A stretch of DNA of 27,813 nucleotides from a virus. How positions within the stretch are numbered: the stretch's first letter is position 1; each line of letters starts with the position of its first letter. The notes under the pieces are model-generated. The model did not search any database. It was not told the origin of the DNA and saw only the letters and a program-made list of their open reading frames with translations. The position numbers and the translations under genes were made by a program. Below, one piece after another: positions 15,801 to 21,818 of this stretch. The DNA lies in the IMG/VR virus record IMGVR_UViG_3300040801_001333, positions 1 through 27,813 of that record; one strand, written 5' to 3'.

Positions 15801-16442
15801 GGAAGCCCGAGCTTTATGCCTTGGGTACAAAAGCGAAGCCTGCAGTGGGGCTATTTTCTTTCCGATTCAATTATCCACGAAACACAAGCCCAATTTGTTC
15901 GGTATAAGGACGATTATATATTCCAGGCATTTCAGCCTTTTTGGCTGGCGCAGTTACCACTGGTCTCTGATATGCCGTATGACAGTATACCCTTAAACCC
16001 TGAAACCGAGGTTACTTATTTTGCTTGTCCGGCGGGCACGTTCTCTAATGGTTCAAAATGTTACACCGTCGCGCCAGATGGTTCTTGGGAATACTCTTGC
16101 GATATCCAAGAGGTAACACTCCCGGTCACGTATGTAGATGGTGATGTTGCTTTTCCCTCGCTTTGGTATAACGATCCTCATCGGCAAGCCGGCACACCGG
16201 GAGGCCACACCCCAGGGTATAATCCCTATGACCATCCGGTAGGCGAGGCGTACACTGCCCAATACAACAATTATTTGTTGTGGCTGAACGAGCCGAGTAA
16301 GCGTTCTTATTGGTACGGCGTAACCGGGGTCCATTTTACAGAGCATGACAATTGTTGGTTACGCTTTTCTTCGTTAGATTTAGCCGAGATCACAGGTGTT
16401 GATGATCTTGCCAATAACATCAGCCCGCTGGGGGTCGTATGA
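12819..16442 (+). CDS. Large tail protein with embedded CAP (SCP/PR-1) domain
   Basis: A 1207-aa protein in three parts. Residues 1 to about 90 form a conserved-looking start module (VLSGTEV, VVWAQMNG). Residues about 328-450 match the CAP fold in order: helix FRLELFRLVNEARAAADRPP; MQKHRTMAHNS with H372 and H377; GENL with E404; NQIWTNSPGHYANM with H446. The pairs of His and the Glu correspond to the cavity residues of CAP proteins. Bacterial CAP domains are usually secreted or wall-associated, with no agreed reaction. The rest (about 470-1207) is beta-rich and unrecognised, with a Cys segment near 1070-1094 (CPAGTF..GSKCY). Position in the tail operon suggests a virion appendage that touches the cell surface. 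Composition shifts near 13.2 kb, just after the start module. Starts at ATG 12819, 3 nt after the previous stop. Confidence 0.75.
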   Translation: MAGRYIGPMNEYPRGPVTRTAPMRGRVQVLVQRLLDRMKMGGFKVLSGTEVQADGSVIVVWAQMNGLHPVVKTQVFAPSPTKRILQPKLPSVWVAPFVWEPEGFVITPRSKSLATQGWGMPRLTMQYDASKVDLKERYALRPVDEQQAAKEREEAIQAVQGDDEAVALAEVALYQGRGTAYNSHHYNELEGDGAEKKVFINQFRGNKKPEVLFEVLLAQLVDGEIVSPSQAEHLRRKMTPTTWPLFFGDGDLLVVRASHPDGVSTLFGWQFEQTLDNPEEQEPWERGAKVPRQQVRREAEFDRSIRLIEELPVSDTWFCHWPKESPYTDPFRLELFRLVNEARAAADRPPLCFPTDPASVSAELTLVQMQKHRTMAHNSERYDYRYRGLFSRASMDGMPSGFGENLIGGLRLTEEDREGIDADTPYANELALATKANQIWTNSPGHYANMIAEWNRAEYSPIHPFQSARSGELRLTKGPALFRYVGPPNNQWTETEYDPEISGISAVEHFFATRDFQSLCGQMSWESGTGEVVSWMTDRPFRYALIRTRPSVFFKHPEWDTPSNHELATEIQFMAQFWVFYRGRGVRFADNFRVMGAAICGKELRAALYDTLKHEIVLVSSPLAVTYEETDESDIEEAAVDITILTRYRLTSNDYAVSFAHFSQDGSKCVFPVVSGGSGVNRKFGIVNETKKEAYLSWVKIGGHNFATYSYNPTYGSTNPPAEHDATWSQIRHVVLEEAGGTVVSQFEPECQRDVFNGKYNYSFSGQGNIYADYVDNRLVFAHVTLEFDTKSHVMEKTLHWPGGSLVVQKSDIAYFTLDRAAEIEYRLVELLHFDLRHPEDITYSELDSSGYPKGEGRYRTPVERKLYVRGEHVWTSAPTPRHIDSESFGSVRNVKFDDYKFSAEAPKAYMRQLQTAGGGMYFGRFLSLGWHQAALLGELNVYGAFIATWWSQSGYERKGLLDEFWHADRMGFTALDEVAQNGLYDKGDHGVIGGSPSFMPWVQKRSLQWGYFLSDSIIHETQAQFVRYKDDYIFQAFQPFWLAQLPLVSDMPYDSIPLNPETEVTYFACPAGTFSNGSKCYTVAPDGSWEYSCDIQEVTLPVTYVDGDVAFPSLWYNDPHRQAGTPGGHTPGYNPYDHPVGEAYTAQYNNYLLWLNEPSKRSYWYGVTGVHFTEHDNCWLRFSSLDLAEITGVDDLANNISPLGVV

Positions 16443-16882
16443 TTAAGTTAAGCACCGGGTTACGGGCTGCCATATTGGGACAGTTCGGGGTGATGGCAAT
16501 GATGTACCAAGGTGTCATCGATCTCTACGACGACGCTCCGCCTGCGACCCCTGATGAGCCGCCTAATGGGCGGCTCCTAGCACGCGTCTCTAAAAACGGA
16601 CTGGCTTTTCAGGCGGGATCAGGTACAAACGGTCTGGAACTGGTCCAGCGCTACGACGCTTCGTTGGCCGATAACGGTACCTGGTATGTCGGGGGCCTGG
16701 AAAACGGCACGCTTACTTGGTGGCGCTGGAAGTGGAAGCTGGCTGATCCTGACACACAGAGTCGGTACTACCCACGGGTCGATGGACTGGTGGGGGAGTC
16801 ATTGATCTTACCCTCACGTGAGGTGTCTCCGACATCTATCCTGAAGATAGATGAGTTCAACTTAACACTAGGTGCATGCTGA
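16439..16882 (+). CDS. Small tail-region protein, paralogue A
   Basis: A 147-aa beta-rich protein, ATGA overlap with the preceding gene. The opening pattern STGLRAAIL... GVIDLYDDAPPATPDEP (about 5-43) belongs to a frequent but unnamed group of phage tail-region proteins that begin 'STGL...L' and contain 'I-YSGA-PA-ADEA'. The next gene has the same pattern. A small tail-tip or fibre-associated protein is inferred. The middle is aromatic (TWYVGG, TLTWWRWKWK, about 80-100), a possible carbohydrate-contact surface, which is speculation. Confidence 0.6.
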   Translation: MIKLSTGLRAAILGQFGVMAMMYQGVIDLYDDAPPATPDEPPNGRLLARVSKNGLAFQAGSGTNGLELVQRYDASLADNGTWYVGGLENGTLTWWRWKWKLADPDTQSRYYPRVDGLVGESLILPSREVSPTSILKIDEFNLTLGAC

Positions 16883-17325
16883 TGTCTTTCAAATACTCGA
16901 CTGGCTTTAAGAACGATGTGCTGGATACCGGCTCGGTAAAGGCCACGTTTGCTGATATGGTCATTATCGTCTACTCGGGCGCAGTGCCCGCAACAGCGGA
17001 CGAGGCAACTGGAAGTGCGGTTCCTCTACTGACGTTCACCGATGGCGGCGGCGCCGGGGGGCTGGACCTAGCGGCTAGTGCTGCAAGCGGTGTTATCGAA
17101 AAGCTGAGTACGCAGACTTGGCAGGGCGTTGCAGTCGCAGACGGTACTCCTTCGTTTTTCCGTGCCGAAACCTCCTCTGATGACCAATCCGCGAGTACAT
17201 CCTACAAGCGTATCCAAGGCACGGTTGGCGTGACCGGGGCAGACCTTAATATGTCGTCAGCAACAATCGTCAACGGCGATACCTATAACCTGGATTACTT
17301 CGTCCTGGAGTTTATGAATGGTTAA
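16882..17325 (+). CDS. Small tail-region protein, paralogue B
   Basis: A 147-aa protein starting at ATG 16882 in a TGATG overlap; an in-frame ATG at 16876 would add two residues. It aligns by eye with the preceding protein: YSTGFKNDVLDTG, MVIIVYSGAVPATADEA, then GGGAGGLDLAASAASG in place of GSGTNGLEL. This copy is closer to the common form of the family (YSGAVPATADEA). No Cys, signal or membrane segment. Tandem duplication followed by divergence is likely. Structural role inferred. Confidence 0.65.
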   Translation: MSFKYSTGFKNDVLDTGSVKATFADMVIIVYSGAVPATADEATGSAVPLLTFTDGGGAGGLDLAASAASGVIEKLSTQTWQGVAVADGTPSFFRAETSSDDQSASTSYKRIQGTVGVTGADLNMSSATIVNGDTYNLDYFVLEFMNG

Positions 17326-17956
17326 GGTGGATGTGCATATCCTGCGCTCTCTCGGCGAACGGGAAGACTGGTTTCAACACTGCCTAGAATCCCTAGAGCG
17401 CGAGCCAGTCAATATCCATGTGCTGGAAGGCGTGCCAGACCACATTGGCAAGGGGCGTAAGGCCGGTCTGCAAGCCGGCACCGAGCCTTACGTGGCGTAT
17501 GTGGACCCAGACGATCTGGTTTGCCGGGGGGCATTTCAGGCGTGCATTGATGCCCTCCAGGCGGACGCCAGTAAAGCGGTCGCGTATACCGGAGAGGCCA
17601 GGGTCTCGAAAGACGGTGTGCTACTGGCGGCCTACGATCGCAAGCTATATGAGCCTTTTTTCGGGACGCCTGATGAGGCGTTACGAGCGCATCATCTCTG
17701 CGTTTATCGCCGGACTGCACTCCCGAACCTGAACTTCCTAGATGATTTTCCATTCATGCCTGAGCAGGCACTCAAAACGCGCCTGTGGAATCACAATTTC
17801 GTCTATGTAGATCGTATCGGCTACCAGTGGCGGCAGCATCAAGGGGGCGCATCTAAGCGTCGGTGGGCCAGCACTCCTGAAATGGGCGCTTTGTTGGCCC
17901 GCCAAAGCAGTATGTGGAAACGCCTGTTCGCGCCGAAGACAGGGGATGAGCGATGA
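17318..17956 (+). CDS. GT-A family glycosyltransferase-like protein
   Basis: A 212-aa protein that reads as a small family-2-like glycosyltransferase. It has an N-terminal strand (VKVDVHILRSL), a second strand (VNIHVLEG), a helix with GKGRKAGLQAG (about 44-54), then YVAYVDPDDLV, with D63-P64-D65-D66 as the DXD-type nucleotide-sugar/metal site ending the nucleotide-binding half. The second half has DDFPFMPEQAL (about 141-151) and GYQWRQH, the area expected to hold the catalytic base, then a basic tail. It overlaps the previous gene by 8 nt and the next by 4, so it is a true member of the tail operon. It may glycosylate a virion protein or modify host surface sugars; the acceptor is unknown. 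Without a membrane segment it should act in the cytoplasm. Confidence 0.75.
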   Translation: MVKVDVHILRSLGEREDWFQHCLESLEREPVNIHVLEGVPDHIGKGRKAGLQAGTEPYVAYVDPDDLVCRGAFQACIDALQADASKAVAYTGEARVSKDGVLLAAYDRKLYEPFFGTPDEALRAHHLCVYRRTALPNLNFLDDFPFMPEQALKTRLWNHNFVYVDRIGYQWRQHQGGASKRRWASTPEMGALLARQSSMWKRLFAPKTGDER

Positions 17957-18513
17957 GTACCAGATTAGATGTCACCTCGCCCGACTTTTGGGTTGTCCAA
18001 AACCCGGAATCTGCCTCAATCGCTTATACCGAAGGCGTCTGGTTGGGTACGCATGAGGTGGAAAGCCAGGTTGTACTGCGCACCTCAGCTTATGGTGAAG
18101 TAAGCTACGGAGTGTGGGACTATATCTACCCAACCAACCGGTCCTTCTGGGAGGAATATGCGGAGGTCAATGTTTTAGAAATTCTGATTGAAGGGGAGAA
18201 CTGGACGGGCCACCCCCCACCGCAAGATGAGGATTGGAAGCTGCTCCGCCGCATTGATTTAGACACCGTGCTAGACAGTGATTATCTTGGGGAAACGGAT
18301 GTTGCGTATGAGGTAACGACCGAGCATAGCAAGGCCACGTTTAATAGCCCTTTCCCGCTTAATAGGCTCGGTGGATTAGAGCTTATGTTGAACGGTAGCT
18401 ACTACACTGATGCTGCTTGTTTCTACAATAAGATTTATATCACCCTTGATGCGGTTATAGATCAGCCGTTTTGGCAGAGTTACCGCCATACCGTAGAAGT
18501 TTTGCCTGAGTAA
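17953..18513 (+). CDS. Tail-region protein with SPDFW motif, paralogue A
   Basis: A 186-aa acidic, aromatic-rich, beta-type protein, ATGA overlap with the glycosyltransferase gene. The start, LDVTSPDFWVVQNPESASIAYTEGVW, is repeated in the next gene (YDLMSPDFWAVAQYGGSPMSYQNGMW), including the later SFWEEYAE/SFWTLMAD block. I do not recognise a family. Probably a small virion or fibre-tip protein. Confidence 0.6.
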   Translation: MSTRLDVTSPDFWVVQNPESASIAYTEGVWLGTHEVESQVVLRTSAYGEVSYGVWDYIYPTNRSFWEEYAEVNVLEILIEGENWTGHPPPQDEDWKLLRRIDLDTVLDSDYLGETDVAYEVTTEHSKATFNSPFPLNRLGGLELMLNGSYYTDAACFYNKIYITLDAVIDQPFWQSYRHTVEVLPE

Positions 18514-18518
18514 TACCT

Positions 18519-19310
18519 ATGAGCGATGTATACGACTTGATGTCCCCGGACTTCTGGGCGGTAGCTCAGTATGGTGGGTCTCCTATGTCGTATCAGAACG
18601 GCATGTGGACCGGGCCGTACTATCCGGTTGGACGGCTGGCTCCGATCCGAGAGGACTATTACTATGACGGCTATTTGATCTATGCAGCCAACTCATTCTG
18701 GACGCTAATGGCTGACCGACTGATCGAGCAGATCATTGTTACCGGGACAAACTATGAGTATGGCACCCAACGTAATCTGTCCCTGTCAGTAGGATTAGCT
18801 GGAACCTACACGACGAACATTGTAAATGAGGCAGACACGTCCGTCTTTACAGTAGACCCGGCCACTCCCTTACCAATCAGTGATCTGCTCTATGTCGGGT
18901 TGTCAACGTATGGCACCGATTTTAATGACTACACCCCGACCCCCTCTAACGGCTATACCAGTCTGAGTCTGGTACTGACTGCAGAGGAAGAGGAAGAGGA
19001 AGAGGTAGGCCCACCGACGTTTACAGTCCCCACTCCGACGACTGGGGGACTCGTCAAGGTAAGTAACTATAGGAAAGTCCAGGTCGTTACAGGGCAGCGC
19101 TGTGTGCAGTGGGATTGCCCGCCGCCGCCGCCGCCACCGGACAAACCTGATCTCCCACCTCCTATCCCTGAACCGCCCACCCCTGCGCCAACCCCCCCAC
19201 CACGAGCGCCCTGTGACTACGGGGCGCTCTTGGGATCGATGCCTCCAGGTGTTTCCGGGGTATCCATTGGTAGTTGTGGACACTACTCGATCCAAGGCGG
19301 GGAAGAATAA
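18519..19310 (+). CDS. Tail-region protein with SPDFW motif, Pro-rich extension, paralogue B
   Basis: A 263-aa protein. The first 155 residues are homologous in pattern to the preceding gene product. The C-terminal extension is unlike it: a run of eight Glu (about 157-163), a short strand region, then Cys-flanked polyproline (C-PPPPPPP-DKPDLPPP ... PPPRAPC, about 200-235) and a Gly/Ser-rich end with two more Cys. Such a linker is stiff and extended, typical of a stalk. The coding DNA has short tandem units, GAGGAA at about 18984-19005 and CCG/GCC at about 19119-19135, that can slip in frame. Stop overlaps the next ATG (TAATG, 19308-19312). Confidence 0.6.
   Translation: MSDVYDLMSPDFWAVAQYGGSPMSYQNGMWTGPYYPVGRLAPIREDYYYDGYLIYAANSFWTLMADRLIEQIIVTGTNYEYGTQRNLSLSVGLAGTYTTNIVNEADTSVFTVDPATPLPISDLLYVGLSTYGTDFNDYTPTPSNGYTSLSLVLTAEEEEEEEVGPPTFTVPTPTTGGLVKVSNYRKVQVVTGQRCVQWDCPPPPPPPDKPDLPPPIPEPPTPAPTPPPRAPCDYGALLGSMPPGVSGVSIGSCGHYSIQGGEE
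18984..19005 (+). repeat. GAGGAA microsatellite encoding poly-Glu
   Basis: About three and a half tandem GAGGAA units give the Glu run in the SPDFW paralogue B. The unit is six bases, so copy number change keeps the frame. Confidence 0.8.
19119..19135 (+). repeat. CCG triplet run encoding polyproline
   Basis: Five or more tandem CCG/GCC triplets encode the start of the Pro-rich linker just after a Cys codon. Copy number change would alter linker length in frame. Confidence 0.75.
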
Positions 19311-21817
19311 TGACTAGCTGCACCTGCGTTGCGTATGAGGATATCATTGGCGAGGCCGAAGACCGGACCCCGGCCTGGAACGGTGCGGCGACGAGTATCC
19401 CCAAATTAACCTCTGACGGGTACTTCGGGTTTCGGATCAGCTCTGCGTCTGTAGCAGTCGCTATCGGTCTGACCCCCTCCATCATTTACAACGGCTATGG
19501 TCCAATCACCCATGGGCTCTTGGTTGAGCGTGGGATGGTGCGGATTCTGGAGTCTGGAGGGATAACGCCCACAGCAGTCCGTGTGTCGAATGATGATTGG
19601 CTGTACATCGCCCGAAAGGGTAATACCGTCTCATACTGCGTCAGCCCCTACGTGGTAGGGGGGTTTTTCCCTGGCAGAGTATTTGCCACCAGCGCGGTGC
19701 CTTCGTCGGGGAGTCTTTATCTCGGTGCCGCTCTATTTGCCCAGAACGACGCTATTCTAGCAGCGTTTTTTGATGAATCGTTCTCTTACTACCAGGGCTA
19801 TGCCCGTGGCGAGTTCGGCCTACGTGGGCTAGGGTTAGCGGGAGTGCGCCCGCCGTTGGGGATGTCTGGAGAGTTTAAGGTCTCGGGGTTCGCCTCTATT
19901 GGGGATTATGGTCGGGCGGCTGGGTGGTTTGAGGTTAGTGGTGAGGGCAGCATACCCCCTATCCCGCGCCCTTGTGGCGCACGAGGAACGCTTGTCTTGG
20001 CTGGGTTTGCTGGTCAGGGTAATTATGGGAGAGCTGCTGGCCGGTTCACCCTGGCAGGCTCTACAGTCTCCCGACTGTTAAGCCAAAGCCGCGGGGTGTT
20101 TAGGGTCAGTGGGTACGGTGGACAGGGGAACTATGGGCGTGGCCGTGGGGGGTTCAGTTTAGCGGGGGAGTCGACTAGCCTTTATCGCCCGCTGTATATG
20201 GGTGCCCGTGGCACGTTCTCTGTCCAACCGCATCCAGCTTATATTCGCCACACTAAGGCGGTGCGTGCGATTGGCGGGTTTAGGCTCGGTGGGGTTGCTG
20301 CGCACACTACCCAGAGCGGGATTAGGGGAAGGTTCAAGCTAGCTGTTTTTGCTGCCGCGCAACGCTCGGCTGAGACAGCCTGGCTGCGTATGAGGTGGAA
20401 ACTTACAGATAATAGTTACCGAATACGTTCAGCGTTCTCCGTGTCTACTCCGCTTACTGCGGCAGCGGTCTATACCTTGTTGGAGCGCTTAGGGGTATCG
20501 GCCTCTCCACAAGTAGTGTTGACCGTTCATTCGTATCTCGCCTCGGCAGCGGCTTTAGTCGATCTGGTCCGTTTTATCGCCCGCGCTGAGCAGGCCGATA
20601 CCCTCGAGCTGACTGAACAGTTCGCCTCGGCCTTCACGGCAGTCTTTGTATTGGCCTCCACCCTCACCGCCCAGTCCAGCTTCGCCCCCACAACCGAGCA
20701 GACTGCTGCCCTGTCCGACACCCTGCAGACCGCCGATCGCTTCGCCTTTGTGGCGCGGCTGTTGGTCTCAAGCGGGCTTGTGGCTCACGACGCCCTGCTT
20801 GGTGATCCGAAACGAGCCTGCCAGATGGCCGACAAGGTCAACCTGGCGGTGCAAGCACTGGGTACCGCCGAGCTGGTGGCCTCGCTGGGTGATGATCTGG
20901 CGCTGAACGAAGCGTTCCTGTACCTGGCCCGGCTGGCCCTTGGAGACACGGCGGCGTTCGAGGCTACCTTCAGCGCGGATGACATCGTCCGCATCTGCCG
21001 GCTGGCCGAGACCATTGTGCTGGCCGATCGGCATGCGGCGACGCTGGAGATTCTGGTCGGACTGGTTGAGGCCGCCGTGCTGTTGGACGGGGTCGATCCT
21101 CGCCATGCGCTGACGGCGAGCGACACGCTGGCCGCCACCGACGCGCTGGTTGCCGGCCTCATGGCTCGGCTGTCCCAGCTCGACACCCTGCAACTGCTCG
21201 ATCAGATGCAACGGGGGATCACCTTCGTGGCGACTTCGAGCGACGCCCTGGCCCTGACCGCTGACCCGACGGCGACCCTTATCGCATTGCTGCGCCACCG
21301 CGACGTGCTCGCTTTCATTGGCCGGCTGCCGCTGGGCGATGAGGATTACCAAGTCTGGGTACTCAACTCCGACAGCCTGGGCGTCACCGAGTACACCAAC
21401 TTCCCGTTCAACGGGCTGGCAGATACCCCGCGCGGCACCTTCGGGTTGACTGATACCGGGCTCTACGAGTTGGCCGGCGACACTGACGACGGCGAGCCAA
21501 TTGCTGCGCTGTTAAGGACGGGAGACTTAGATTTAGGCTCATCATTACATAAGCGCGTTGACAGGGCGTATCTGTATTTAACCAGTACCGATGACGTGTA
21601 TCTGAAAACGATCTCGACCCACCGTGGTCAGCGTAATGAAGCTTGGTACTTGGTAAACCATCGGCCTGATTCCGATGATGGGCAAACACGTCGGGTGAGA
21701 CTTGGTAAGGGCACGAAGGGCACTACATGGGCCTTTGAGCTAACTAATGTTAATGGCGGTGATTTCGATGTCCGAGGTGCCGAAGTGCTGCCGCTCAAAC
21801 TGATGAGGAGAATCTGA
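19310..21817 (+). CDS. Large modular tail protein with Gly-rich repeats
   Basis: An 835-aa protein (start ATG 19310 in TAATG; a longer start at 19274 is unlikely). It begins with CTC, then a lectin-like beta domain (about 15-160). Residues about 180-310 hold three Gly-rich repeats 36-39 aa apart (GF..IGDYGRAAGWFEVSG, GFAGQGNYGRAAGRFTLAG, GYGGQGNYGRGRGGFSLAG) with weaker copies around them. Residues about 397-667 are an Ala/Leu-rich helical region with recurring 'D-L/ADR' units. The last part (about 677-835; YQVWVLNSDSLGVTEYTNFPFNG... LTDTGLYELAGD... FELTNVNGGDF) is a module found at the end of many phage tail proteins. Function: tail fibre/baseplate-like component, inferred. The helical DNA (about 20,480-21,480) is much more G+C-rich than both flanks. 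Confidence 0.6.
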   Translation: MTSCTCVAYEDIIGEAEDRTPAWNGAATSIPKLTSDGYFGFRISSASVAVAIGLTPSIIYNGYGPITHGLLVERGMVRILESGGITPTAVRVSNDDWLYIARKGNTVSYCVSPYVVGGFFPGRVFATSAVPSSGSLYLGAALFAQNDAILAAFFDESFSYYQGYARGEFGLRGLGLAGVRPPLGMSGEFKVSGFASIGDYGRAAGWFEVSGEGSIPPIPRPCGARGTLVLAGFAGQGNYGRAAGRFTLAGSTVSRLLSQSRGVFRVSGYGGQGNYGRGRGGFSLAGESTSLYRPLYMGARGTFSVQPHPAYIRHTKAVRAIGGFRLGGVAAHTTQSGIRGRFKLAVFAAAQRSAETAWLRMRWKLTDNSYRIRSAFSVSTPLTAAAVYTLLERLGVSASPQVVLTVHSYLASAAALVDLVRFIARAEQADTLELTEQFASAFTAVFVLASTLTAQSSFAPTTEQTAALSDTLQTADRFAFVARLLVSSGLVAHDALLGDPKRACQMADKVNLAVQALGTAELVASLGDDLALNEAFLYLARLALGDTAAFEATFSADDIVRICRLAETIVLADRHAATLEILVGLVEAAVLLDGVDPRHALTASDTLAATDALVAGLMARLSQLDTLQLLDQMQRGITFVATSSDALALTADPTATLIALLRHRDVLAFIGRLPLGDEDYQVWVLNSDSLGVTEYTNFPFNGLADTPRGTFGLTDTGLYELAGDTDDGEPIAALLRTGDLDLGSSLHKRVDRAYLYLTSTDDVYLKTISTHRGQRNEAWYLVNHRPDSDDGQTRRVRLGKGTKGTTWAFELTNVNGGDFDVRGAEVLPLKLMRRI

Positions 21818-21818
21818 C

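Noticed and set aside
12819-19310. Diversity-generating retroelement acting on tail proteins
   Set aside because: No reverse transcriptase and no template/variable repeat pair with A-specific changes are visible in the window.
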